This document shows, in pieces, positions 31,281 through 41,700 of a stretch of 64,000 bases of DNA; positions within the stretch are counted from its first letter, which is position 1; the number at the start of each line of letters is the position of its first letter. The notes beneath the pieces are model-generated. The model had not been told where the DNA came from and ran no database searches. It worked only from the letters and a program-made list of their open reading frames with translations. Source of the DNA: an uncultured Bacteroidales bacterium (lineage in GTDB: Bacteria > Bacteroidota > Bacteroidia > Bacteroidales > UBA932); the NCBI GenBank assembly GCA_946999645.1, contig CAMQDS010000001.1, positions 186,001 through 250,000 on the forward strand. Direction: 5' to 3'. The position numbers and the translations under genes are program-made.

Positions 31281-33578
31281 ATGAAAACCATAACCAAAAT
31301 TTTATTAACGATTTTGTTATTTTGTGCTTCTGTTTTCAGTGGCTTTTCTAAAGAAAAAAATATAAGAATTCCTAACCCACCCAAGGATCATCCTCGTCTT
31401 TATATAAGGCAGGGGGAGGTGTCGGCTTTGCGTGATAAGATGCATACAAAGGAGGGAAGGGAAATTCTTGATGCCCTTAGAAAGGCTGGTATGGAAAGGA
31501 CTCCAGAAGAGGAGGCTAAAGAAACGGACAGAGGTTTTCGTTACTATGCCAAAATGAAGGGTCTAACATCAAGAGTGCAGATAACAGCCCTTAATTATCT
31601 CGTATTTAAAAATAATAAGGAGGAGGCTAAGAAAGCAATTTCGGATATGCTGGATAGTCTGCAGAGAACAAATTTCCCAACAAAACAAGATTTGTCACGT
31701 GCAAGTGGGGCAATGTTGATGGTGGGAGCTATTGTGTATGATTGGTGCTATGATTTGATGACAAAAGAGCAAAAGCAGGCGTATGTCAAAGAATTTGTCA
31801 GGATAGCAGGTACTATGGAATGTGGTTATCCTCCAAAAAATACGGAATGTGTAGCAGGTCACGGCTCTGAATGGATGATACTCAGAGATATGCTTTCTGC
31901 TGGTATAGCCATATATGATGAGTATCCCGATATGTTTAATTATGTAAGGGAACTGTTTGAAAAATATTATATAGAGCCAAGAAATTATATCTATAAGGGA
32001 GAGAACTATCATCAAGGAACAAGTTACGTCAATGTGCGTTTCAGCAACGACCTGTTTTCTTTGTGGATTTTAGATAAAATGGGGGCAAAGCATATATATG
32101 CTCCTGAACAACGGTATGTGCTATATGATTTTTTATATCGCAGGCGTCCTGACGGAATGGTTTTGCCTGCTGGTGATGTAAATCATATTAGGGTGCCGTG
32201 GGTTTCGTATTCTCTTCCTGCTATGTTGGCTTCAAGTTATTACAAAGATCCATATCTCGCTTACGAGTTTGAACGCTGCCAGAAACTTGAACCTCATTGT
32301 CTTATCTTCAATCTTCTTTGGAGAGACTTCAATCTCAAGAGTGTCCCTCCCGATGACCTTCCATTATCACGTTTTAGTGGAGCTCCATTTGGTTGGATGA
32401 TTGCACGTACAGGTTGGGGGTCTAATAGTGTGATTGCAGAGATGAAAGTTAATGAGCAGTTTGTAGGTAATCATCAGCACTTAGATGGAGGCTCTTTCCA
32501 AATATATTACAAGGGACCTCTTGCAATCGATTCTGGTATGTATCAGGGGACAGACGGAGGATATAATTCAGCAAATAATAAGAATTATACAAAGCGAACA
32601 ATAGCACATAATTCACTTCTGATATATGACCCTGACGAGAAATTTGAATGTTACAACTATGGAGGAGCAGGACGCACCAGATATGCTGCAAATGACGGAG
32701 GTCAAAGAATGCCTGGCAAAGGTTGGGATACTTGCCGCTCTTTCGGTGACTTATTAAGTAATGAGTATACAGTAGGTAAAACACTGGCTCATTGTTTTGG
32801 TCCTGATACAAATACACCTGACTTTACATATTTAAAAGGAGACATTACAAATGCATACTCATCTAAGGTTAAGGATGTAAGGCGTTCATTCGTCTTTTTA
32901 AATCTTAAATCGGAAAAAGTGCCGGCTGCTTTAATTGTATTTGACCATGTAGTATCTGCAAATCCTGATTTCAAAAAATTCTGGCTTCTACATTCTATTG
33001 AAGAACCTGAGATATTAGGAAACTCATTTATAGTAAAGAGAACAAAGAATGATGATACTGGAATGCTTAAATGTGATGTGCTTATTCCTGAAAATAATAA
33101 TATTTCAAAAGTAGGAGGAAAAGGTAAGGAGTTCATGGTATTTGGAACAAATTATCACACCGCACCAACTGCAAAACGTCCAGATGTTGCAAAAGAATAT
33201 GGAGAGTGGCGTGTTGAGGTGACGCCTAAGGAAAAAGTTAGAGAGGATTGCTTCCTGAACGTTATGCAGGTAGCAGAAAATACATGTTATGAGTTTAATA
33301 AGGTTACTAAATTCGGGAATGAAGTTGTAGCCGGTCTTGTATTAGCAGATAGAGGAGTGCTGTTCAGTAGGACAGGTGAGCCTTATAAAGGTACAGTGGC
33401 ATTTGAACTTCCTGAATTTCGTGGTAAAATCAAAATGCTCATTACAGATCTTTCTCAAGGAACGTGGATTTTGTTTAAAGATAACAGACCTCTTAAAAGA
33501 TTTACTGTTAATGGAAATGACGGATGTGCCTATTTGACACTTAAATCAGGAAAATATAAACTCAGATTAACTCGTTAA
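31281..33578 (+). CDS. Heparinase II-type polysaccharide lyase, PL21
   Basis: A 765-residue secreted lyase with a signal peptide (residues 1-23), an N-terminal alpha-toroid and C-terminal beta-sandwiches. It can be matched position by position to Pedobacter heparinus heparinase II with a constant offset of eight: His194 and Glu197 in VAGHGSEW (202/205), catalytic Tyr249 in GTSYVNV (257), His398 in GNHQHLDGG (406), and zinc-ligand candidates His400, Asp417 in LAIDSG and His443 in RTIAHNS. Heparinase II cleaves both heparin and heparan sulfate by beta-elimination, accepting glucuronate and iduronate. All catalytic residues are kept. It is the first gene of a four-gene operon and is probably periplasmic. 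Confidence 0.88.
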   Translation: MKTITKILLTILLFCASVFSGFSKEKNIRIPNPPKDHPRLYIRQGEVSALRDKMHTKEGREILDALRKAGMERTPEEEAKETDRGFRYYAKMKGLTSRVQITALNYLVFKNNKEEAKKAISDMLDSLQRTNFPTKQDLSRASGAMLMVGAIVYDWCYDLMTKEQKQAYVKEFVRIAGTMECGYPPKNTECVAGHGSEWMILRDMLSAGIAIYDEYPDMFNYVRELFEKYYIEPRNYIYKGENYHQGTSYVNVRFSNDLFSLWILDKMGAKHIYAPEQRYVLYDFLYRRRPDGMVLPAGDVNHIRVPWVSYSLPAMLASSYYKDPYLAYEFERCQKLEPHCLIFNLLWRDFNLKSVPPDDLPLSRFSGAPFGWMIARTGWGSNSVIAEMKVNEQFVGNHQHLDGGSFQIYYKGPLAIDSGMYQGTDGGYNSANNKNYTKRTIAHNSLLIYDPDEKFECYNYGGAGRTRYAANDGGQRMPGKGWDTCRSFGDLLSNEYTVGKTLAHCFGPDTNTPDFTYLKGDITNAYSSKVKDVRRSFVFLNLKSEKVPAALIVFDHVVSANPDFKKFWLLHSIEEPEILGNSFIVKRTKNDDTGMLKCDVLIPENNNISKVGGKGKEFMVFGTNYHTAPTAKRPDVAKEYGEWRVEVTPKEKVREDCFLNVMQVAENTCYEFNKVTKFGNEVVAGLVLADRGVLFSRTGEPYKGTVAFELPEFRGKIKMLITDLSQGTWILFKDNRPLKRFTVNGNDGCAYLTLKSGKYKLRLTR

Positions 33579-33582
33579 TTTT

Positions 33583-35721
33583 ATGAAAAATATATTGTCC
33601 TTGGTCCTTTGTGCAGCTATTATCGTAATCTCTTCTTGTGTGCCTAAAGAAGAGACACAGGGGATAAAACCTAAGAAAGAAGTACCAGTCGAAAAAGAAA
33701 AGAAAAATAATGCAGATGCGTTGATATACACTAGAACATTAGATTTGTTGAATTTGTCTGCTCCTGGGCTTGAAACAGTAAAAAAATATTATTCGGAAGG
33801 AGATTTTTCTTCTGCAGCAAAGAGTTTACTGGAATATTATAGGAAGAGAAATAGTGTAATAAATACAAATGTAAATAATAAGATTAGCCTGACTAATGAA
33901 ATGCAAAATATTGCAAATCAGGCAACTAAAGAGGGTGGCTATCGTTTCTATGTTCGCAATTATGCAGAAAGCAAGAATGGAAAATTGCCCAAGTTTTGGT
34001 CTTTTCTTTCTGAAGGCAAAATAAACTGGAATTTTATTCCAGAAGGAGTTAAAGATAAGGAATGGAAATTTCAAAAACACCGTTTACAGTGGGTATTGCC
34101 ACAAGCGATGGCGTATGCCGCGACAAAAGATGAAAAATATGCAAAAGCTTGGATTGAGATATATGGAGACTGGATTAAAACTTTTCCTGCTCCTGCAGTA
34201 GGAGAGAAAAATCCAATAGAATGGAAAGGGCTTCAGGCTTCTATGAGGCTTATTGATATGCTGACTGTTTTTGAATATTATAAGTATTCAGAAAATTTTA
34301 CCCCAGAGTATCTTATGCTATTTCTTAAAAGCATTAGTGACCATGTGGAAAATATCAGTCGACATCCATATAAAGAGGAAAAAAGTAATATCATCTTATC
34401 TCAATACAAGGCTCTTTTTATGGCAGGTGTGCTTATGCCAGAATTTAAGTCATCAGGTGATGTCCTAAAAAGAGCTTCTGAATCTCTTAGCGCTTCTATA
34501 ACAGAGCAATTCAATGATGACGGAGTTCATAATGAACTTGATCCGAGTTATCATTTGGGTGTAGTAGCAGATTTTATAGATATATATCGACTTGCAAAGG
34601 CAAATAATTTATCTATCCTTGGAGAAGATTTTATATCCCCTCTGCTTAAGGCATCCAAATTCATAATGGATATTGTATATCCAAATTATACTATTGAAAA
34701 TTATAATGATACACGTTGTGGCTCTTCATTTACAAAAAATGTTGTGCTTAGAAATTTAAGTTCATATTCTGCCTTATTTCCTGATGATAATGATCTGCTC
34801 TATACCTCTACTGAGGGAAGAAAAGGTACGGTCCCTTCTACGGATGTAAGGAAGTATGAAAGTTCAGGTTATTATATGTTTAGAAGTGCCTGGAAAGAGG
34901 ATGCCATGATGTTGGTTCTTAAAAATAATTATAATCCTTACAATAGGTGGCACTGTCAGCCCGATAATGGAACTATTGCTCTATACAATAAGGGACGCCG
35001 TTTTTTGCCAGATGCTGGTGTGTTTACTTATGGTGGAGGTAAGGAAAACAATAAACTTCGTGAGGATTTCCGGAGCACTTCTGTTCATAATACTATGACT
35101 AAAGGGACATTGACAATTGATGGAAAACATATGAAGGGACAATTCTTGGGTTCTGGTATTGAAAATGGAGTGGAATATGTTGTAACAAGTAATGATTCTT
35201 ACAATGACCTGTCTCACAGAAGAACTGTCTTTTTTGTGGATAAAAAATTCTTTGTCATTGTGGATGAGGGCTATGGAACGGGAGATAATATAGTGGCAAA
35301 TATCAGTTTTAATCTATGTGCTAAGAAGAAAAACGTAGAAATAGATAAAAATTACGGAAACTTCGAGTATGGAGCCCATACTAAGTTTGATGATGGAAAT
35401 AATATGCTATTTAAGACTTTTGTGGAAACTACAGAAGGCTATAAACCTGTAGATGGCACAAATTATTATTCCGATAAAATAAATGAAAAGACACAGAGGC
35501 GTTTCTATCGTGTAGGTATTAAAAAGTATGCAAATTTGGCTGCGCGCTTTATCACTGTGATATTGCCTTTCGGCTCTCCTTCGGAATTTAAAAACATAAA
35601 TATTTCTGCCGGGTTCAAAGATAATGAAATATCGCCTAAAGGAACTTTCCATAAAGATGGTGCTAAGGTAGAAATTGAAATTAATGGTAAAAAATATAAT
35701 CTGTCTTATAAATTAAATTGA
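33583..35721 (+). CDS. Heparinase III-like lyase, PL12, lipoprotein
   Basis: A 712-residue heparinase II/III-superfamily lyase with a lipoprotein signal (VISSC, Cys19) and a Lys/Glu-rich linker to about residue 43, so it is probably membrane-anchored and possibly surface exposed. The alpha-toroid carries Asn269 in KSNIIL and Tyr323 in ELDPSYHLG; the following beta domain has His457 in WHCQPDNGT. These fit the Asn/Tyr/His catalytic set of PL12 enzymes, which cut low-sulfated heparan sulfate regions containing glucuronate. It begins four bases after the PL21 stop, so the two are coupled. Confidence 0.82.
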   Translation: MKNILSLVLCAAIIVISSCVPKEETQGIKPKKEVPVEKEKKNNADALIYTRTLDLLNLSAPGLETVKKYYSEGDFSSAAKSLLEYYRKRNSVINTNVNNKISLTNEMQNIANQATKEGGYRFYVRNYAESKNGKLPKFWSFLSEGKINWNFIPEGVKDKEWKFQKHRLQWVLPQAMAYAATKDEKYAKAWIEIYGDWIKTFPAPAVGEKNPIEWKGLQASMRLIDMLTVFEYYKYSENFTPEYLMLFLKSISDHVENISRHPYKEEKSNIILSQYKALFMAGVLMPEFKSSGDVLKRASESLSASITEQFNDDGVHNELDPSYHLGVVADFIDIYRLAKANNLSILGEDFISPLLKASKFIMDIVYPNYTIENYNDTRCGSSFTKNVVLRNLSSYSALFPDDNDLLYTSTEGRKGTVPSTDVRKYESSGYYMFRSAWKEDAMMLVLKNNYNPYNRWHCQPDNGTIALYNKGRRFLPDAGVFTYGGGKENNKLREDFRSTSVHNTMTKGTLTIDGKHMKGQFLGSGIENGVEYVVTSNDSYNDLSHRRTVFFVDKKFFVIVDEGYGTGDNIVANISFNLCAKKKNVEIDKNYGNFEYGAHTKFDDGNNMLFKTFVETTEGYKPVDGTNYYSDKINEKTQRRFYRVGIKKYANLAARFITVILPFGSPSEFKNINISAGFKDNEISPKGTFHKDGAKVEIEINGKKYNLSYKLN

Positions 35722-35738
35722 AATAAAATATTATTGAA

Positions 35739-36923
35739 ATGAATTTGAATATACAATTTTTAAAAAGTATGAAAGTCCCTGTTATTGTTGGATTGTGCTT
35801 TATAGCAGGTGTTTCCTGTATAAGGAGCGAAAAGGCTGCACTGATTCAAAAGGATTTAAAAGTGGCAGGGGAACAATTAACTTTAATGGATGAAAGGTTT
35901 GATACTTGTGAAGTTACTCCTCGGTCTTGGGAAAATGGCAAGTATAAACTTATTCCAAAAGACTGGACTTGCGGGTTTTTCCCTGGTGTATATTGGGAAT
36001 ATTATCAGCTTACTAAAGACAAGACTTTTGAGAAAGCTGCCCTTAAATATACAGCTCGTCTTGCCGATGTCCCTGCTATAAAAAAGACACACGACCTTGG
36101 TTTCATGGTATTTTGCAGTTATGGAAAGCAATATGAAGTAGAGAAAGATAGTGTGTCTGCAGCAGCTATTGTTGAGGCTTCTAATTCTCTTATAAGCCGT
36201 TTTAATCCTAATGTAGGTCTTATTCGTTCATGGGATTTCGGAAAATGGAACTATCCTGTTATAATAGATAATATGATGAATCTTGAAATGCTCTTTTGGA
36301 CAAGTGAGTATACAGGAAATCCTATTTATAGGGATATAGCCATTAAGCATGCCGACAAGACAATGGAAAATCATTTCAGACCAGATTACAGTTCTTATCA
36401 TGTAGTGAGTTACAATGATGATGGCACAATCGAATCCAAAGGTACTCATCAAGGATATTCCGACAGTTCAAGATGGTCAAGAGGTCAGGCTTGGGGTGTA
36501 TATGGATACACTGTTTGCTATCGTTTCACTAAGGATGAAAAATATTTGAGAATGGCTGAAAATATTGCCTCGCTTATAATGAATTTGCCTAATATGCCAG
36601 AAGATCTTATTCCTTATTGGGATTATGATGCTCCAGGTATTCCGAATGAGCCACGAGATGTATCTGCTGCTGCCGTTACAGCTTCTGCCCTACTTGAACT
36701 TCAGAAGTATGTCCCTGATTCTCAAAAATATATAGATTACGCTGAGAAAATTATAAAATCACTTTCTACTCCTCAATATCTTGCAGCTAAAGGTGAAAAC
36801 GGCTTTTTTATCTTAAAACATAGTACAGGAGCAGCCTCTCTCGGAAGCGAAATAGATGTTCCTCTTGTTTATGCTGATTATTATTTTCTTGAGGCTCTTA
36901 AAAGGTATTCCGAACTTAAATAA
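35739..36923 (+). CDS. Unsaturated glucuronyl hydrolase, GH88, lipoprotein
   Basis: GH88 removes the 4,5-unsaturated uronic acid left at the non-reducing end by lyases, by hydration of the double bond. The 394-residue protein has an (alpha/alpha)6-barrel sequence: DWTCGFFPGVYWEYYQLT, catalytic Asp119 in KKTHDLGFM and Asp177 in PVIIDNMMNLEML, then SRWSRGQAWGVYGYT and PYWDYDAPG. A lipobox (FIAGVSC, Cys27) marks it as a lipoprotein. The start may be the ATG at 35739 or the in-frame ATG at 35769, which leaves a shorter signal. Its place between two lyases fits processing of their disaccharide products. Confidence 0.92.
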   Translation: MNLNIQFLKSMKVPVIVGLCFIAGVSCIRSEKAALIQKDLKVAGEQLTLMDERFDTCEVTPRSWENGKYKLIPKDWTCGFFPGVYWEYYQLTKDKTFEKAALKYTARLADVPAIKKTHDLGFMVFCSYGKQYEVEKDSVSAAAIVEASNSLISRFNPNVGLIRSWDFGKWNYPVIIDNMMNLEMLFWTSEYTGNPIYRDIAIKHADKTMENHFRPDYSSYHVVSYNDDGTIESKGTHQGYSDSSRWSRGQAWGVYGYTVCYRFTKDEKYLRMAENIASLIMNLPNMPEDLIPYWDYDAPGIPNEPRDVSAAAVTASALLELQKYVPDSQKYIDYAEKIIKSLSTPQYLAAKGENGFFILKHSTGAASLGSEIDVPLVYADYYFLEALKRYSELK

Positions 36924-36940
36924 TAAGTTTTTTCCTGATA

Positions 36941-38737
36941 ATGAATAAAATCTTTTACTCCGCAATATTATTTATTCTTTCCTCTCTTCCTCTTTTTGCA
37001 GGAAGCGAGGAGAATAGGGTTTTAAGTCTTTTGAATATCGGTATAAATGATGCCGATAGTTTAGTGTCTTATTTCAGAAAACGTAATGTGATTTATTTGC
37101 CAGGGGTTGACCTTGACAGAAAAAACAGCGATGAAGAACAGAAGTGGGCAGATGATGCTTTGGAGCATCGCTTTTTCGTACACACTGGCTATCGAACCTA
37201 TTTTTATGGAAAGGATATAAATTGGGAATATTGGCCAGTGAAAGATAATGAGTTGCGTTGGCAACTGCATAGAATGAAGTGGTGGATTCCTCTTGGACGG
37301 GCATACAGGGCTTCAGGTGATGAAAAGTATGCAAAAGAGTGGACAGATGAATATGTTGACTGGATAAAAAAGAATCCATTGGGCAATTATACTAAGCCAG
37401 GAGATTTGCTCTCTGCCGATAATATGTATTTTGCTTGGAGGCCTCTTGAAGTTAGTGACCGTCTTGAAAATCAACTCATTCAATTTAGCCTTTTCTTACC
37501 TTCAAAGCATTTTGATGGGAAATTTTTATTGGCTTTCCTTGATAATTATCATAGGCATTGCGAGCATATAATGTCGCATTTTACCCCTTCAGGAAATCAC
37601 CTTCTTTTTGAAGCGCAGAGACTGCTGTATGCTGCAATCTTTTTCCCTGAATTTAAGGATGCCGAAAAGTGGAAAAAAACTGCAATAACAATACTAAATG
37701 ATGAAATTAAAAAGCAGGTATATTCAGATGGTATCCAGTTTGAGTTGGATCCTCATTATCATTTGGAGTCTATAAATATATTTTTCAAGGCTTTACGTTT
37801 ATGTAATGCTAACGGTATGGAAAATGTTTTTCCTCGTGAATATGTAACTACTGTTCATAAAATGATAGAGGCTGTATATAATTATTCCTACCCTGACTAT
37901 GCCAATCCAATGTTTTCCGATTTTCATGGTCAGCATGATATGATACCATTGTACAAGGCGTGGGCTGAAGTGTTTAAGAATGATCCTATGATTAGATATC
38001 TTGCTACAAAGGGTCGTGAAGGTCATGTGCCTAATTATCTGTCAAGGGCTTTTCCAGTTTCTGGATTTTATTGCCTGCGTAATGGTTGGAATGAAGATGC
38101 TACTATAATGGTTATGAAATCTGGCCCTAAAGGTGAGTGGCATTGTCAGCCCGATAACGGCACTTTTGAATATTGGAGAAAAGGACGTAATTTTTTCCCT
38201 GATTCTGGTGGATATGTATATGGAGGGGATGACGAGATACTCAAAATGCGAAATTGGTTTAGGCAGACATCTGTGCATAATACTCTTACACTTGATGATA
38301 AAAATATAGAAACTGCTGATTCTCATATGCTTTATTGGAATGATGATTCCACAAATACAGTGGTGACGGTAAAAAATGTGCCTTATTCCCAGTTAGAACA
38401 TATCAGAACAGTGATCTTTGACAAAAAGACAGGTGGGGTCGTTATAAAGGATACTGTATCAGGTCAAGCAACAGGAATGGTGGCATTGCACTACAATCTT
38501 TTACCTTCAAAACCAAAAGAATATTATCTAAGGAAAATTATAAAAACTACATTTTCAGATGGAAACAATATATTGCTCAAAGTCAGAACTTCTAAACCAG
38601 GCATGAAAATGAAACGCACTGAAGGAAGAGTGTCTTATGAATACCGTCAGTATACAGAACGTCCTGCTTACAATTTTTCTGTTTATAAAAAACCGTCTGA
38701 AACAATTGTTTTTACTACAGAAATAATTCCGTTATAA
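36941..38737 (+). CDS. Heparinase III-like lyase, PL12, periplasmic
   Basis: A 598-residue second PL12-type lyase with an ordinary signal peptide (cleavage near LFAG, residue 21) and no lipobox. Catalytic positions are Asn219 in SGNHLLFEAQ, Tyr273 in ELDPHYHLE and His401 in WHCQPDNGTF. It shares those motifs with the 712-residue enzyme but is otherwise strongly diverged, so the pair probably split surface and periplasmic roles or sulfation preferences. It is the last gene of the operon; its stop abuts the stop of the convergent regulator gene with no base between. Confidence 0.85.
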   Translation: MNKIFYSAILFILSSLPLFAGSEENRVLSLLNIGINDADSLVSYFRKRNVIYLPGVDLDRKNSDEEQKWADDALEHRFFVHTGYRTYFYGKDINWEYWPVKDNELRWQLHRMKWWIPLGRAYRASGDEKYAKEWTDEYVDWIKKNPLGNYTKPGDLLSADNMYFAWRPLEVSDRLENQLIQFSLFLPSKHFDGKFLLAFLDNYHRHCEHIMSHFTPSGNHLLFEAQRLLYAAIFFPEFKDAEKWKKTAITILNDEIKKQVYSDGIQFELDPHYHLESINIFFKALRLCNANGMENVFPREYVTTVHKMIEAVYNYSYPDYANPMFSDFHGQHDMIPLYKAWAEVFKNDPMIRYLATKGREGHVPNYLSRAFPVSGFYCLRNGWNEDATIMVMKSGPKGEWHCQPDNGTFEYWRKGRNFFPDSGGYVYGGDDEILKMRNWFRQTSVHNTLTLDDKNIETADSHMLYWNDDSTNTVVTVKNVPYSQLEHIRTVIFDKKTGGVVIKDTVSGQATGMVALHYNLLPSKPKEYYLRKIIKTTFSDGNNILLKVRTSKPGMKMKRTEGRVSYEYRQYTERPAYNFSVYKKPSETIVFTTEIIPL

Positions 38738-41700
38738 TTACTCTTGCTTCTTGTAATTTTTTAAATATTCTGTAGGCAGGCAGCCCACGTATTTTTTGAA
38801 TGAAGTAGCAAAGTACGATGGAGAGCTGAATCCTACTTTTGTACTTATCTCGCTAATGGAATATTTGTTTTCCAGTAATAAGTTGCATGCCTTGTTAAAT
38901 CGTATTTTACGTATAAACTTGGCAGCAGATTCCCCTGTGATTGAAGTGATTTTCAAATATAGATTTGACCTGCTCATACACATTGCTTCTGCAAAGTCGT
39001 TGGAAGAGAATGTCTCATTATCTATGTTGTTTTCTACCACTTCCATCGCTTTTCGTAAAAATTCTCCGTCTATTGCATTTGATGTTATCTTCTCTGGTTC
39101 TATTTCTGTATGAGCAGAGTAGTGGTGTCTTAAACGGTCTCTTGTCTTTAAAATATTGGTGACTTTTGCCTGTATTAACCTGACTGAGAAAGGTTTAGAG
39201 ATATAGTCATCGGCTCCTGCTTCAATATTTGTACGTTCTTCTGTGGCTGCATCGCCTGTTCCCAGTATAATTACAGGTATATGACATGTCTGTATATTCC
39301 TTTTTATGTCCAAACATAGTTTTATTCCTGACATTCCAGGTAGGTTCTGGTCGGCAATGACTACATCCGGCTCTTTTTCCCGTATCATTTCCAACGCCTT
39401 ATTGCCGTCATCGACAGAATACACATTATATGTCGAATGAAAACTTTCGGCTATATATTTCCTAAAATCAGCATCTTCAATTGCAAGTAGAAGTGTATTT
39501 TTGATTTCCTTTTGTTCTTCATCTGAAAAGTCGAATTCTTCAGGACTTGCTGCATCTGCCAAGAAATACGGCATATTTACCAATTCGGAATTATTAGAAA
39601 CTTTTTCACCTGTTGCCCACTCGCTATCGGTATATTCTTCCTTAGAAGCAGGTAGTTTTACTGTTATAAGTGTAAATTTACCAGGTTCGCTTTTAGCAGA
39701 AACAGAGCCGTGGTGTAACTCGGCTAATTTTTTAACTATTGCCAAGCCTATGCCTGTACCACTCCTACTCTCATCAACTTGATAAAACAAATCGAATATA
39801 TGTTCTATTTTATCTGCAGATATACCTATTCCTGTGTCATAAACACTAATAGATATATAGTTAGCTTCTTGTTTTAAAGATAATTTTATAAGTCCTCCCT
39901 TAGGTGTAAATTTAAATGCGTTATTAAGCAAATTCATCAATATAACTTCTACCACATTTACGTCTATTGGGAATGTTCTGCCACTGAGGTTTGAATCTAT
40001 AATATAGTCCATCTCACGCTTAACTGCTTCTTCTTCAAACAGAGAAAAACAATCGCCAGCAATGGCATCAGGGTCTTCATATCTTAAGTTTAATTTAGAT
40101 AGCCCCAATTCTGCTTTTCTATATCCCAACATCTGGTTGACAGTATGCATAAGTTTCATTGCACTTCTACGGATAAAGCCTAATCGTTTTTTGATATACT
40201 CATCAGTAGGTCTATATTCTTCAATTTCATTTAAAGGCGATAGGATAAGAGTAAGAGGAGTTCTAAGCCCATGAGAAAGTGAAATGAAAAAGTTAATCCT
40301 CTCCTGTCCCATCCTGGCAATTCTCTCTTTTTCGTTTCTTTCCATTTCCAGTTGAAGTTTCATGCCTATTCTTTTTGTGCGGAAATGTATTATATAGAAG
40401 ACTAAAAGCAAGAATAATGCTGCCAGTATAAGTTTCGTTACAATACTCTGATACCATCTTGGCAGTACAGTGATTGGAACATTGGCTTCTCCTTTTGATA
40501 TTTTCCCATCGTTATTTGCGGATTTTAGTCTGAATATATATTTTCCAGGAGTAAGGTTGGAATAACTTACTTCTTGTCCCGAGGTCTCATACCATTGTTT
40601 ATCAAATCCTTCTAAGAAATAATAAAAAGTATTTTTGCCATTTGACAGAGGATTACATACAGCAAATTTTATGTTTAAAATATTATTTGCCGATGAAATC
40701 TTAGCTTTTTTAGGAATTCCACACTCATCCCGTGTTATTTCATATTTCCCTGAAGGTTCAATTTGCTTGTAAAATGCTGAGATGTCAGATATAAAAGGAG
40801 TAGGAGAATAAGGGTTTTCTGTTACATTTGAAGGATAAAAATTAGTGACGCCCTTAAGTCCGCCAAAATAAATCGTGCCGTCTTTCCCTTTGCATGCAGA
40901 ACCAGTTGTAAACTCGTTTGCAGACCCATAGAGATTATTATAGTTTTTGAAAGTTCCCGTTTTAGGATTAAAACTGCACACCCCTTGTCCCGTGGAAAGC
41001 CAGATTAATTTTGAACCGTCTTCATTCATAATACTGTACACGTTATCACTTGGAAGACCATCTGAGATGTTGAATTTGCGAAATTTATTGCCTTTTATAG
41101 AATATCTGAATAGTCCTTTATTTGTTCCTATCCATATATGATTATTTATTTCTAAAATACTGTTTATATATATATCTGTAAAGCCTAAACCGTCTTTGCC
41201 TTCAAATGAGCATATTGAGGACTGGGTACTGTCGGACAAAAAAAGACCAGCATTTGTCCCTATCCATATTTTCCCTCTGCTATCCTTGAAAAGGCAACTT
41301 ATAAGTCGGTTGTCAAGACGAGGCTCTTGTAATGTAAACTTGTGTTTACTGAATTTTTTGGTCTTTTTGTCAAAAGTATATAGCCCTGCGTTGGAACCTG
41401 TCCATAATATTCCATTGCCGTCATCCAATATTGAGTAACACCCGTTATTTATGGGATACTTTTCATTTATGTTATATATCTCAACCCTTTTGGAAGGAAT
41501 ATCCATATACATCAAACCACCTAAATGGGTCCCTATATAAAGACCGTTTTTCCCCTCCTCCGATATACATTTTATATTGTCTGATATATGACCGTTTCCT
41601 TGTCTATATAGATTAGCTGAAAAGTATCTTTCGATTCCTTTTGTCTCAGGATTGTATCTGAACAAACCATCATCGTTTGTACCAATCCATATAGAAGCAT

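Noticed and set aside
36941..38737. The second PL12 as an alginate lyase (PL17-like)
   Set aside because: The catalytic motifs SGNHLLFEAQ, ELDPHYHLE and WHCQPDNGTF and the neighbouring PL21 and GH88 genes fit heparinase III-type enzymes; no alginate genes are near. The distinction still deserves a profile search.
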